Assembly: GCA_041623895.1 (NCBI GenBank)
Contig: JBFJVZ010000249.1
Coordinates: 1 to 11,461 of the forward strand
Direction of reading: 5' to 3'
Origin: JBFJVZ01 sp041623895
Lineage (GTDB): Bacteria > Planctomycetota > Planctomycetia > Pirellulales > Pirellulaceae
Length of the DNA: 11,461 nucleotides
Shown here piece by piece: positions 4,989-11,461 of the stretch (positions are counted from its first letter, which is position 1; each line of letters begins with the position of its first letter). Position numbers and translations under genes: made by a program. The notes under the pieces were generated by a model. That model was not told the DNA's origin and ran no database searches. It worked only from the letters and a program-made list of their open reading frames with translations.

Positions 4989-6191
4989 CTAACGATTAAG
5001 CGTCACGCCAAACGTGCCGCCGACCAGCACAAGATCTTGGTCCATGTCACCTCCCAGCAACAAGTTGCGCGAGGGGTCTTGTGATCCGCCCCGCCAGACA
5101 CCCATGGCGACATCGATGACTTGAACGCCGATGCGGACGTTGACATCGCGTGTCAACTGATATGCCAGTTCACCGCGAACGTCAAAACCGATCGAAAACT
5201 CTTCGTTACTGGTGTAAATCGGCGTCGTCTGGCGGGTCAGAATGTTGTCAACTTCCGAGCCAGCTCCGGTTCCATCATAGATCGTGATCTGGGTTAATCG
5301 AGACGATTTGGAGTTCTGTAAACTGCCGCCCATAAACGTGCGGAAGTCAGCCGAATACCTGAATCGATCGCGCCAGCGTGTATAGCGGAATCCCACTTGA
5401 CCGGTAAGGATCTCGTTATCGGTGAACGTGCCATCGGTAATCAATTGTTCTGCATCGCCGAATTCATCCAGTGGCGGATCGCCCCCGGGTGGAATCTGGT
5501 CGATATCCAAGGCGGAAACGTACAACTGGCGTGCGTTCAAATCATTGATCCGCATCCAGCGGAAGCCAACCGTCGGCTCCAAAATACCACCGTAATGAAA
5601 CGGTTCCATCCTCCAGGTCTTGACCAGTTCGTAGCTGTTGTAGTCAACGACGTTATCGCTGTCTTGGATAAAGTACGTTCGCGTATTCAGGCCGCCCGTG
5701 TTACCGTCAGCTGCCGGAACCGGGAATCCAAATGGAGGCTGAGCGGGATCCGGTTCACCCTCCAGCTGAGCTTCGTTGAATCGATTCAAACGTTCGCGCG
5801 GAACGGTGAAGAATTCGCCAACGCTCGTTTCAGTCCAGGTGAAAATCCAGCCTTCTTCCTCGACCGGCATGACAAAGCCGACTTCGTATCGGTTTCCCCA
5901 ACCGCTGTCGAGTAGACGATCGGTCGAATTTGGATCGTCAACTTCCGGCCTGGATCCGTACAAATACAATCGGTCATAGGTTGCGAACCAACCCGTCTTG
6001 ACCCGCTGCGCGGGCTTCAGATCGACAAAGTCCAGATCGGTCATGGGCTCGAACCACCGAAAGTCCGGATCAAAGGCTAACGGGTCTGTGGCGATTGGAA
6101 TGTGACCACCGTGTTGTGCGTGGACGGAGTTGAATCCAGCCAGCAGTACCAAGGCCATCAGAAGGTTCGCCGTCAGTTTCCTTACCGACAT
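4989..6191 (-). CDS. BBP7-like outer-membrane beta-barrel protein
   Basis: This 400-residue exported protein resembles the planctomycete BBP7 family (putative beta-barrel porin, PF07585), whose substrate is unknown. Residues 1-25 form a signal peptide: MSVRK, a hydrophobic core LLMALVLLAGF, and cleavage after SVHA. The mature part begins with a short HGGH segment. The barrel region appears to start near residue 66 with GWFATYDRLYLYGSRPE and continues with many alternating aromatic/polar strands, for example EGWIFTWTETSVGEFF, VGFRYTRWRDRFRYSADFRTF and ELAYQLTRDVNVRIGVQVIDV. It ends VLVGGTFGVTLNR, so the last residue is Arg and not the terminal aromatic of classic proteobacterial barrels. The ATG at 6191 is preceded by GGTGG (6199-6203). 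The family call comes from overall pattern and has no catalytic motif to confirm it. Confidence 0.72.
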   Translation of the reverse strand: MSVRKLTANLLMALVLLAGFNSVHAQHGGHIPIATDPLAFDPDFRWFEPMTDLDFVDLKPAQRVKTGWFATYDRLYLYGSRPEVDDPNSTDRLLDSGWGNRYEVGFVMPVEEEGWIFTWTETSVGEFFTVPRERLNRFNEAQLEGEPDPAQPPFGFPVPAADGNTGGLNTRTYFIQDSDNVVDYNSYELVKTWRMEPFHYGGILEPTVGFRWMRINDLNARQLYVSALDIDQIPPGGDPPLDEFGDAEQLITDGTFTDNEILTGQVGFRYTRWRDRFRYSADFRTFMGGSLQNSKSSRLTQITIYDGTGAGSEVDNILTRQTTPIYTSNEEFSIGFDVRGELAYQLTRDVNVRIGVQVIDVAMGVWRGGSQDPSRNLLLGGDMDQDLVLVGGTFGVTLNR

Positions 6192-6352
6192 TGCTGTTCC
6201 ACCGTGTTAGCTAAAGTCTTTTGCAAACAAAATGTGACGCCCCGCCACACGCTGCTCGGCACAAAAAAGCGCCCCCCAAAAATTCCGCCGGCATGTCGCG
6301 CGAGTAAATTCGTGCGCATCGGGTGCGAAAAGTTCGGGTTGTGACGGTAGTA

Positions 6353-6364
6353 TCGGACGTCCGA
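6353..6364. promoter_or_regulatory. 12-bp perfect palindrome upstream of the BBP7-like gene
   Basis: TCGGACGTCCGA lies about 160 bases upstream of the BBP7-like start in a 282-bp spacer (6192-6473) that otherwise shows no gene and no clear promoter. A dimeric regulator could bind it, but about three perfect 12-bp palindromes are expected by chance in a window of this size. Confidence 0.2.
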
Positions 6365-6473
6365 CTTCCGAATGCTTAGCTTGTTTGGTTCCGAAGCCCT
6401 CAAAAGTGTGAGAATCTGCAGAATCGTCATAAATTCACACGGCAATTTCGCCGCGCGGCGGCTCACCAGGCGG

Positions 6474-6953
6474 CTATTTTTTTCCCAACGCCCGCTTGGC
6501 AGCAAAGAATTCGCTCAGAATCTGACCGCATTTTTCAGCCAGCACCCCACCGCTGACTTCGCAGCGATGATTCAGGCGATGATCACTCAGCAGTTGAAAA
6601 AGGCTTACCACGCCGCCCGCTTTGGGGTCGGTGGCACCAAACACGACTCGGGGGATACGCGATTGCAGGATCGCGCCGGCACACATCACGCACGGCTCGA
6701 GCGTCACATATAAGGTGGTCTGCTCCAGCCGCCAGTCTTCCAAGGCGGCCGCCGCCTGCGTGATCGCCAGCATTTCTGCATGAGCCGTCGGATCGCGAAG
6801 AGTTTCACGCTGGTTCGCCGCCGCCGCGATCATCCGGCCACTGTGCACGATCACGGCGCCCACCGGTACTTCATCAGCATCGATCGCTTGATAGGCCTGC
6901 TCTAGGGCACGCATCATCCAATGCTGGTCAAAATCCAGAATGTCGTCCGTCAT
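6474..6953 (-). CDS. tadA: tRNA-specific adenosine deaminase TadA
   Basis: TadA converts adenosine 34 of tRNA-Arg(ACG) to inosine, letting one tRNA read CGU, CGC and CGA. The 159-residue protein is close to the family length (about 150-170). It has the zinc cytidine/deoxycytidylate deaminase fold: TAHAEM with zinc ligand H58 and catalytic E60, and EPCVMC with zinc ligands C88 and C91. VPVGAVIV (30-37), DWRLEQTTLYVTLEPC and AGAILQSRIPRVVFGATDPKAGG are typical of TadA and set it apart from guanine deaminases. The ATG at 6953 lies five bases after the TAA of the upstream DUF1080-type gene and has no clear Shine-Dalgarno sequence, so translation may be coupled. No standard terminator follows; a GC palindrome at 6449-6460 lacks a T tract. 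Confidence 0.93.
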   Translation of the reverse strand: MTDDILDFDQHWMMRALEQAYQAIDADEVPVGAVIVHSGRMIAAAANQRETLRDPTAHAEMLAITQAAAALEDWRLEQTTLYVTLEPCVMCAGAILQSRIPRVVFGATDPKAGGVVSLFQLLSDHRLNHRCEVSGGVLAEKCGQILSEFFAAKRALGKK

Positions 6954-6958
6954 CGCAA

Positions 6959-7714
6959 TTATTTTTTCGGCTCGACTTTCTTGCTTTCAGTCTGCAGGTC
7001 GACGCCCAGTTCGTCTTTGGCTAGCGTTCGCACCCGAACAAGGCGGATTTCCGATTTGCACTGATAATTGGCCAAACCAAAAGGCACACAGGGATCCATT
7101 TCGTAACGAATGTCAAAGGTGTGTCCTTTTCGCGGATGCTCGAATTGCAGTTTGTCATCTAACCAAACCGCCAGGCGAGTCTTTTCAACGCGAATTCTGG
7201 CCCGGTACCACTTCTGGTTGTCAAAGTTCTTGAACATCGTCGTATCGTTATCGCTGGCATCGCGATCATCGATGCTGCTGATGCCCACGACCCCGCCGCC
7301 CCAGCCGCCAAGTACCAGGCTGGCATGTGCCTTGGCGATCGGAAATGTAATCGCACAAAAGAAATCGAAACCTTCCACGCGCCGTGCCTCGACCTCGATT
7401 TCATAGTTATCACGTGGAACTTCCCCGTCCCATTTCACGCCCGTGATCGGGTCACCAAAACCAAGCGTGATCATTTTGTCGGTGACTTCGATTGGCCCGT
7501 CACCACCAAATTGGCACTCGGACCATTTCCCTTTCAAGTCCGTCCACTTTTTCGCAGCCTGCTTGCCCGCATCACTTTTGGATGGTTGCTCGGCCGCCGG
7601 CTTGGTCGAGTCCTGGTCGGTGGTGGCCGTTTGCGCTCGCCCAAGCGATGGCACGACGATCATGCAAGCAAACATAAACGCCAAAAATAAATGGCCAAAT
7701 TGATTTAGATTCAC
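6959..7714 (-). CDS. Secreted DUF1080-type (LamG-like) protein
   Basis: The translation resembles the DUF1080 family (also called 3-keto-disaccharide hydrolase domain, PF06439), which has a concanavalin/LamG-like fold and is abundant in planctomycetes. From GTG 7714 the protein has 251 residues. Residues 1-28 form a signal peptide (MNLNQFGHLFLAFMFACMIVVPSLGRA), followed by a Gln/Ser/Lys/Asp linker (about 28-55). The domain runs from about 56 to 238: DNYEIEVEARRVEGFDFFCAITFP, the glycine-rich LVLGGWGGGVVGISSID, and DNQKWYRARIRVEKTRLAVWLDDKLQFEH, matching the strand pattern of the fold. A lysine-rich tail closes it. GAAGG (7723-7727) lies eight bases before GTG 7714; a TTG at 7732 would add six residues but has a poorer site. 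It likely acts outside the cytoplasm on a sugar polymer, though no catalytic residue can be assigned. tadA follows five bases downstream. Confidence 0.72.
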   Translation of the reverse strand: MNLNQFGHLFLAFMFACMIVVPSLGRAQTATTDQDSTKPAAEQPSKSDAGKQAAKKWTDLKGKWSECQFGGDGPIEVTDKMITLGFGDPITGVKWDGEVPRDNYEIEVEARRVEGFDFFCAITFPIAKAHASLVLGGWGGGVVGISSIDDRDASDNDTTMFKNFDNQKWYRARIRVEKTRLAVWLDDKLQFEHPRKGHTFDIRYEMDPCVPFGLANYQCKSEIRLVRVRTLAKDELGVDLQTESKKVEPKK

Positions 7715-7821
7715 GATGGATACCTTCGGCAAGTGACTTTCTAAGTTTCGTCAACGCAGCTCGCGGGAATTGCTGAACCAGGATGTCAGTCCATCAAGCC
7801 CTATCGATTCAAGACACAACC

Positions 7822-8244
7822 ATGCGTCCAATCACCAGGATAACGATACTCGGAGTTCGCCTGGCCGTCATCGCCCTGATTGTCTATTGGTTACTGATCT
7901 TTGTGGGCACCCATCTGCCAAAAGTCCCCGGCATCGCCCCCCAGGTTAGCGACAAGCTGAAACACTTCGTCGCGTTTTTCGGCCTCGGCGCACTGCTTTG
8001 CTATGTTACCAACTCCCGGCACCTGGTGCGGCGATTCGGCACGATTGGCATCGTCGGGATGACGTACGCGGCGCTGGATGAATTGACTCAGAATCTGGTA
8101 CGTGGCCGTGTCGCGGACATCATGGACTTCGCTGCTGACTCTGCAGGACTGTGGTGCGCGATCGCCTGCTACGCGTTGGCCAGGATCTTTGTCGAGCGGC
8201 AGCGCCGAATGGCAGAGCCTTTACGCGAAAATCGACTCACCTGA
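7822..8244 (+). CDS. VanZ-like family membrane protein
   Basis: This small inner-membrane protein has the VanZ-like pattern. With ATG 7822 it has 140 residues and about four hydrophobic segments: 9-30, 48-63, 73-90 and 104-123. Family hallmarks are DKLKHFVAFFGLGALL (44-59), LDELTQNLVRGR (85-96) and DIMDFAADSAGLWCA (99-113), corresponding to the DK..H, DE..Q...GR and D...N..G blocks; the usual Asn in the last block is Asp here. The basic tail (VERQRRMAEPLRENR) is probably cytoplasmic. VanZ itself gives low teicoplanin resistance, but most members like this one have no known role and resistance should not be assumed. An ATG at 7783 would add 13 residues; neither start has a good Shine-Dalgarno sequence. 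It is divergent from the DUF1080-type gene and converges with purK. Confidence 0.78.
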   Translation: MRPITRITILGVRLAVIALIVYWLLIFVGTHLPKVPGIAPQVSDKLKHFVAFFGLGALLCYVTNSRHLVRRFGTIGIVGMTYAALDELTQNLVRGRVADIMDFAADSAGLWCAIACYALARIFVERQRRMAEPLRENRLT

Positions 8245-8251
8245 TCCCGCC

Positions 8252-8278
8252 GAAAATAAGACCGGCGTGTTTACACGC
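8252..8278 (-). terminator. Weak candidate terminator downstream of purK
   Basis: On the minus strand, just past the purK stop, GCGTG-TAAA-CACGC (8265-8278) is followed after three bases by the T-rich stretch TCTTATTTT. The stem is short and the U tract interrupted, so it may be inefficient. In the plus direction, behind the VanZ-like gene, there is no T tract. Confidence 0.35.
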
Positions 8279-8284
8279 TGAACG

Positions 8285-9481
8285 CTACGGGTTCTCAGCC
8301 AACCGACGTCGCGCACTGATGACCAGTTCTCGCGCCCGCTGTGCCGAATCGGCCGTCGCCGTCAAGTGACCCATTTTGCGACCAGGCTTGGCAACCGTCT
8401 TTCCATACAAGTGCAGATTAACACCGGGCACCGCTAATGCTTTGTCCCAATCCGGTGCAGCGCCGCTACCAGACCACAAATCACCCAAAAGATTTGCCAT
8501 CGCGGCCCCGCCACACGTCAGTTCGGTGCTGCCCAGAGGCAAGCCGCAAACAGCGCGAACATGCTGTTGAAACTGGCTTGTCTGAAAGGCTTCGATCGTC
8601 AAATGGCCTGAGTTATGCGGCCGCGGTGCGATCTCGTTGACCAAGACGCTTTCGCCGCCTCCCGTGACAAACATTTCGACACACAAGATCCCAACGACAT
8701 CCAGCGAATTGGCCGCCGACAGTGCGATCTGCCTGGCTCGCTGCGACAGTTCTGCTGATGTCACCGGGGGCGAAAGTGTGACATCCAAAATGTGGTTGCG
8801 ATGTTGATTCTCAAAGGGCGGATAACACGCGCTGCGGCCGTCAGCTGCGCGTGACACAATCACCGAGATCTCTCGATCAAACTCGACCAGTTGTTCTGCG
8901 ACCCACGCTTGTGCGGTGTCCCAGGGCACTTCATGCACATCCGTGACCGCAGCAACGCGGTACTGTCCCTTGCCGTCGTAGCCGCTTCGCGCGGACTTGA
9001 CGATCAGCGGCCAGCCGAGTTGATCGCCCGCCTTGGCCAAAGATTCTGCGTCTTTGACTTCCAGGAACGGCGTGACGGGAAGTCCGGCTTCAGCAAGCGT
9101 CGTTTTCTCAAGCAGACGGTCTTGTGCGATTGCCAGCACGCGGCTGGACGGATACGTCGGGGCAAACTCGCTACAGCGAGCGATGGTTTCCGCCGGGATG
9201 TTCTCAAACTCCAAAGTGATCACATCGCACAAGCTGGCGAACTGCTTGACGGTTCCGGGATCATCCAGCGGTCCGATGATCGAGCCACAAGCAACCTGTG
9301 CTGCCGGATCATTCGCATCCCCGCAAAACACGACGACTCGATAACCCATTGTTGCCGCGGCCATCGCGAACATGCGACCAAGTTGGCCACCACCAACCAT
9401 CCCGATCGTCGCTCCGGGCAGAATAACGCCGGATGCGCGATTCGCAGCGGTGTCTTTGGAGTGTTCTGTCTGCAATGACAC
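8285..9481 (-). CDS. purK: N5-carboxyaminoimidazole ribonucleotide synthase PurK
   Basis: PurK uses ATP and bicarbonate to carboxylate aminoimidazole ribonucleotide (AIR) to N5-CAIR in purine synthesis. The 398-residue protein is an ATP-grasp enzyme: GMVGGGQLGRM (27-37) in the N-terminal preATP-grasp domain, DVITLEFENIP (86-96), the glycine loop SARSGYDGKGQY (163-174), VEMFV (268-272), and VNEIAPRPHNSGH (281-293), the PurK signature. Compared with E. coli PurK (355 residues) it has about 20 extra N-terminal residues plus a slightly longer body. The GTG at 9481 starts two bases after the purE stop codon, and a GGAG eight bases upstream lies inside the end of purE, supporting this start and translational coupling. 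The purE-purK pairing confirms the two-step bacterial route. Confidence 0.96.
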   Translation of the reverse strand: MSLQTEHSKDTAANRASGVILPGATIGMVGGGQLGRMFAMAAATMGYRVVVFCGDANDPAAQVACGSIIGPLDDPGTVKQFASLCDVITLEFENIPAETIARCSEFAPTYPSSRVLAIAQDRLLEKTTLAEAGLPVTPFLEVKDAESLAKAGDQLGWPLIVKSARSGYDGKGQYRVAAVTDVHEVPWDTAQAWVAEQLVEFDREISVIVSRAADGRSACYPPFENQHRNHILDVTLSPPVTSAELSQRARQIALSAANSLDVVGILCVEMFVTGGGESVLVNEIAPRPHNSGHLTIEAFQTSQFQQHVRAVCGLPLGSTELTCGGAAMANLLGDLWSGSGAAPDWDKALAVPGVNLHLYGKTVAKPGRKMGHLTATADSAQRARELVISARRRLAENP

Positions 9482-9483
9482 GT

Positions 9484-9990
9484 CTACAGCTCCGCGGAAT
9501 TCAGTACTGTTGTCGTCTGTTTTTCAACAAACGCTTGAAGCCGACTTTGTAACGGTTGATCACTCAACGACAGGATCCGCGCAGCTAAGATCGCAGCGTT
9601 CTTCGCACCTGAGGGGCCGATCGACATCGTGGCCACCGGAATTCCACCCGGCATTTGTACAATCGAAAGCAAGGAATCCAGCCCCTGCAGGGCGCGGCTT
9701 TGCACGGGGACACCGATCACGGGGAGATTCGTTTCCGACGCGACCATGCCCGGCAAGTGTGCTGCGCCACCAGCTCCGGCAATGATGACTTTAATCCCAC
9801 GCCCCTGAGCGCTGGTTGCATAAGCGAACATACGTTTGGGAGTCCGATGGGCGGATACGACGAACCGCTCGTTGGGAATCAACAACTCATCCAGAATTTC
9901 GCACGCGCTGCGCATCGTTTCCCAGTCATTGCGACTGCCCATGATCACGCCGACGGAAGCGCCGGTATCGCCAAAGTCAATTTCAGTCAT
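9484..9990 (-). CDS. purE: N5-carboxyaminoimidazole ribonucleotide mutase PurE (class I)
   Basis: PurE moves the carboxyl group of N5-CAIR to carbon 4, giving CAIR, the step after PurK. The 168-residue protein matches class I PurE in length and motifs: VIMGSRNDWETM (15-26), VVSAHRTPKRM (44-54) with catalytic H48, IIAGAGGAAHLPGMVA (69-84), and GVPVQSRALQGLDSLLSIVQMPGGIPVATMSIG (93-125). In the first motif Asn21 replaces the serine found in E. coli (GSKSDW). An adjacent purK shows it is the N5-CAIR mutase and not the class II AIR carboxylase. The ATG at 9990 has only a weak GAGA upstream. A 141-bp spacer separates it from the helicase gene upstream and may carry its promoter, though I could not fix one. 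Confidence 0.96.
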   Translation of the reverse strand: MTEIDFGDTGASVGVIMGSRNDWETMRSACEILDELLIPNERFVVSAHRTPKRMFAYATSAQGRGIKVIIAGAGGAAHLPGMVASETNLPVIGVPVQSRALQGLDSLLSIVQMPGGIPVATMSIGPSGAKNAAILAARILSLSDQPLQSRLQAFVEKQTTTVLNSAEL

Positions 9991-10131
9991 GTCAGAATCT
10001 CGCGAGGCGGTTGAGAGGGGGGGCTTGCTGATCGGCGAATCTCTGCAGCAGTACGGCGGGAACCTCGTCCTCCCAAGTATTGAACTAACGCGTTTCTACG
10101 TTGCAGCGATCGATTTGAAAAGCCGTTGGGC

Positions 10132-11461
10132 CTATTCCAAAACTTCGAGATTGGCAAATGCCAGGCGAAATTCACGTTCTGCATCAGGAAAGGCAACACG
10201 TGCGGTCCGCTTGGGCCCGCGTCCTGTGACTGCCACAATCGTTCCATCCCCGTACTGCTGGTGGCGGACAACGGTGCCCTCTCGATAGGCAGTGATCGGT
10301 GTGACACGCCCGGCAAGCATGTCGGCAGCGGTCTTCAATTGGCTGACCGCAGTGAATCCCGAACGCGACTCGTTCGTGTGGCTCGGCCGTTCATCATCCG
10401 GCAGTTGGCGGATATCATCCTGGGCCGCCGCTGGGAATTCAGCAGATGCAGATTCGTCAACGGGCTCGTCGTCAGGCACATCCCACGACTCCGGATAGCT
10501 TTCATCGTGGACATCGTCATCGAACCAGTCTCGCTCGACCGTGCTCTCAAGGCGACGCATCTCTTCCAGAGGTAATTCATTCAAAAAGGGGCTGGGAATC
10601 ACAGGTCGTACGTCGCCACGAACGGCGCGCCGCTTACAGCAACTAAGCTGCAGCCATTCTTTGGCCCGCGTGATCCCGACAAACAGCAGTCGCCGCTCCT
10701 CCTCGAATTGTGATTCATTCTCTTTACTGCGGGCATGAGGCAGCAGGTCGTCTTCAACGCCCACAATGAACACCCGCGGGAATTCAAGTCCCTTCGCCGC
10801 ATGCAAGGTCATCAGCGTGACGCGGTCGGTCGCGTCCTCAAAGGCATCGGTATCAGAAACCAATGCCACCTGTTCCAAGAAGGCCTCCAGGGAACCGTCA
10901 TCGGGATTCTGACGATCAAACTCGACGGCCGCGGTGATCAATTCATCGACGTTGGCCATCGGATTGCTGTCTTGCTGGTCCACCGATGTCTTGTCCAAGT
11001 ACTCTTCATATCCCGTTTCGTCGACCAGGTACCGCAACAGATCTTCCAGCGGTGCGGTCGCTTTGATGCATAACCGGTCGTAAATCGAAATGAACTTGGC
11101 CACCATCGATGCGGACCGTTTGGCAAGCGAAGGAATCTCGCCGGCTCGCCGTGCCGCTTCCAACATTGGAATCCGATGTGCATCGGCGAAGCCACGAATC
11201 CGTTCAATCGTTTTCGCGCCAATCCCGCGTGTCGGCGTATTGATGATCCGCGTCAGTGCCACGTCGTGATTGGGGTTGTTGATCAAATGCAAGTACGCCA
11301 ACAAATCCTTGATCTCCTTGCGTTGATAAAACTCAAGGCCATTGACGATTTGATAAGGAATGCTGCGATTGCGTAGCGCATGCTCCAGCGATCGGGTCAG
11401 CGCGTTCATACGGCAAAAAACGGCGAAATCTTTTGGGCTCAGCCCACCGGTGACAATTGCC
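10132..11461 (-). CDS. UvrD/PcrA-type superfamily 1 DNA helicase, C-terminal part (gene runs off the right edge)
   Basis: This is the 3' two-thirds or so of a UvrD/PcrA 3'-5' helicase, which unwinds DNA in nucleotide excision and mismatch repair and clears replication or transcription conflicts. The open frame continues past an internal Met (11409) to the window edge, reading AIVTGGLSPKDFAVFCRMNALTRSLE, so that Met is not the start; 442 residues are visible. Residues counted from that Met: the motif IV region with EFYQRKEIKDLLAYL (26-40) and TPTRGIG (58-64), motif V VTLMTLHAAKGLEFPRVFIVG (197-217), and motif VI EEERRLLFVGITRAK (236-250). A long acidic, probably disordered linker (about 280-350) leads to a C-terminal Tudor-like domain with EGTVVRHQQYGDGTIVAVTGRG (about 377-398), the RNA polymerase-contacting module of PcrA/UvrD. 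Walker A and B lie outside the window. I cannot choose between the names uvrD and pcrA. Confidence 0.93.
   Translation of the reverse strand, partial: AIVTGGLSPKDFAVFCRMNALTRSLEHALRNRSIPYQIVNGLEFYQRKEIKDLLAYLHLINNPNHDVALTRIINTPTRGIGAKTIERIRGFADAHRIPMLEAARRAGEIPSLAKRSASMVAKFISIYDRLCIKATAPLEDLLRYLVDETGYEEYLDKTSVDQQDSNPMANVDELITAAVEFDRQNPDDGSLEAFLEQVALVSDTDAFEDATDRVTLMTLHAAKGLEFPRVFIVGVEDDLLPHARSKENESQFEEERRLLFVGITRAKEWLQLSCCKRRAVRGDVRPVIPSPFLNELPLEEMRRLESTVERDWFDDDVHDESYPESWDVPDDEPVDESASAEFPAAAQDDIRQLPDDERPSHTNESRSGFTAVSQLKTAADMLAGRVTPITAYREGTVVRHQQYGDGTIVAVTGRGPKRTARVAFPDAEREFRLAFANLEVLE

Noticed and set aside
6449..6460. Perfect GC palindrome CGCCGCGCGGCG behind tadA as a terminator
   Set aside because: No T tract follows on either strand, and short GC palindromes are expected by chance in this composition.
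7822..8244. Glycopeptide resistance gene (vanZ)
   Set aside because: Only the broad VanZ-like family pattern is present, with no other van genes nearby. A resistance role is not supported.
8891..9478. 195-aa plus-strand open frame opposite purK
   Set aside because: It lies wholly antisense to a clear PurK with no ribosome binding site or recognisable domain.
1..11461. CRISPR arrays, tRNA/rRNA genes, insertion sequences, phage or defence genes
   Set aside because: No regularly spaced repeats, clover-leaf-like segments, transposase-like frames or defence-type domains were found anywhere in the window.

Overview
The window reads as chromosomal DNA of a planctomycete, most likely a Pirellulaceae / Rhodopirellula-type bacterium. 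The basis is a BBP7-like outer-membrane barrel gene, a secreted DUF1080-type protein, moderate-to-high GC, and mostly loosely packed genes with structured intergenic spacers. This is inferred from gene families; no rRNA or other marker gene is present. All coding genes except three (pheA, a 60-aa small protein and a VanZ-like gene) lie on the minus strand.

Layout from the left: the 5' part of clpB (1-629, minus, running off the left edge inside the first Walker A motif); a 183-bp spacer with an intrinsic terminator and a REP-like inverted doublet; dnaK (813-2756, minus); a 400-bp divergent control region with a near-consensus sigma-54-type promoter facing dnaK; pheA (3157-4275, plus), whose prephenate dehydratase and ACT domains look intact but whose chorismate mutase domain has lost most catalytic positions; a 390-bp spacer with a 60-bp structured inverted repeat; a 60-aa acidic protein with a TTG start (4666-4848, plus); a strong bidirectional terminator; a BBP7-like barrel (4989-6191, minus); tadA (6474-6953, minus) directly behind a secreted DUF1080-type gene (6959-7714, minus); a VanZ-like membrane protein (7822-8244, plus); purK (8285-9481) and purE (9484-9990), two bases apart on the minus strand; and the 3' part of a UvrD/PcrA helicase gene (10132 to the right edge, minus).

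Functionally, dnaK and clpB encode the two partners of protein disaggregation, but a strong terminator lies between them, so clpB probably needs read-through or its own promoter. purE-purK is a compact operon for the N5-CAIR step of purine synthesis. DUF1080-tadA is a two-gene unit of unrelated functions. Most of the window is ordinary housekeeping sequence. I see no defence system, mobile-element gene, CRISPR array, tRNA or rRNA. The points most worth a second look are the decayed chorismate mutase domain of PheA, the sigma-54-like promoter before dnaK, the REP-like doublet behind dnaK, the 60-bp structured repeat behind pheA, and the small acidic protein with its own apparent promoter and terminator.
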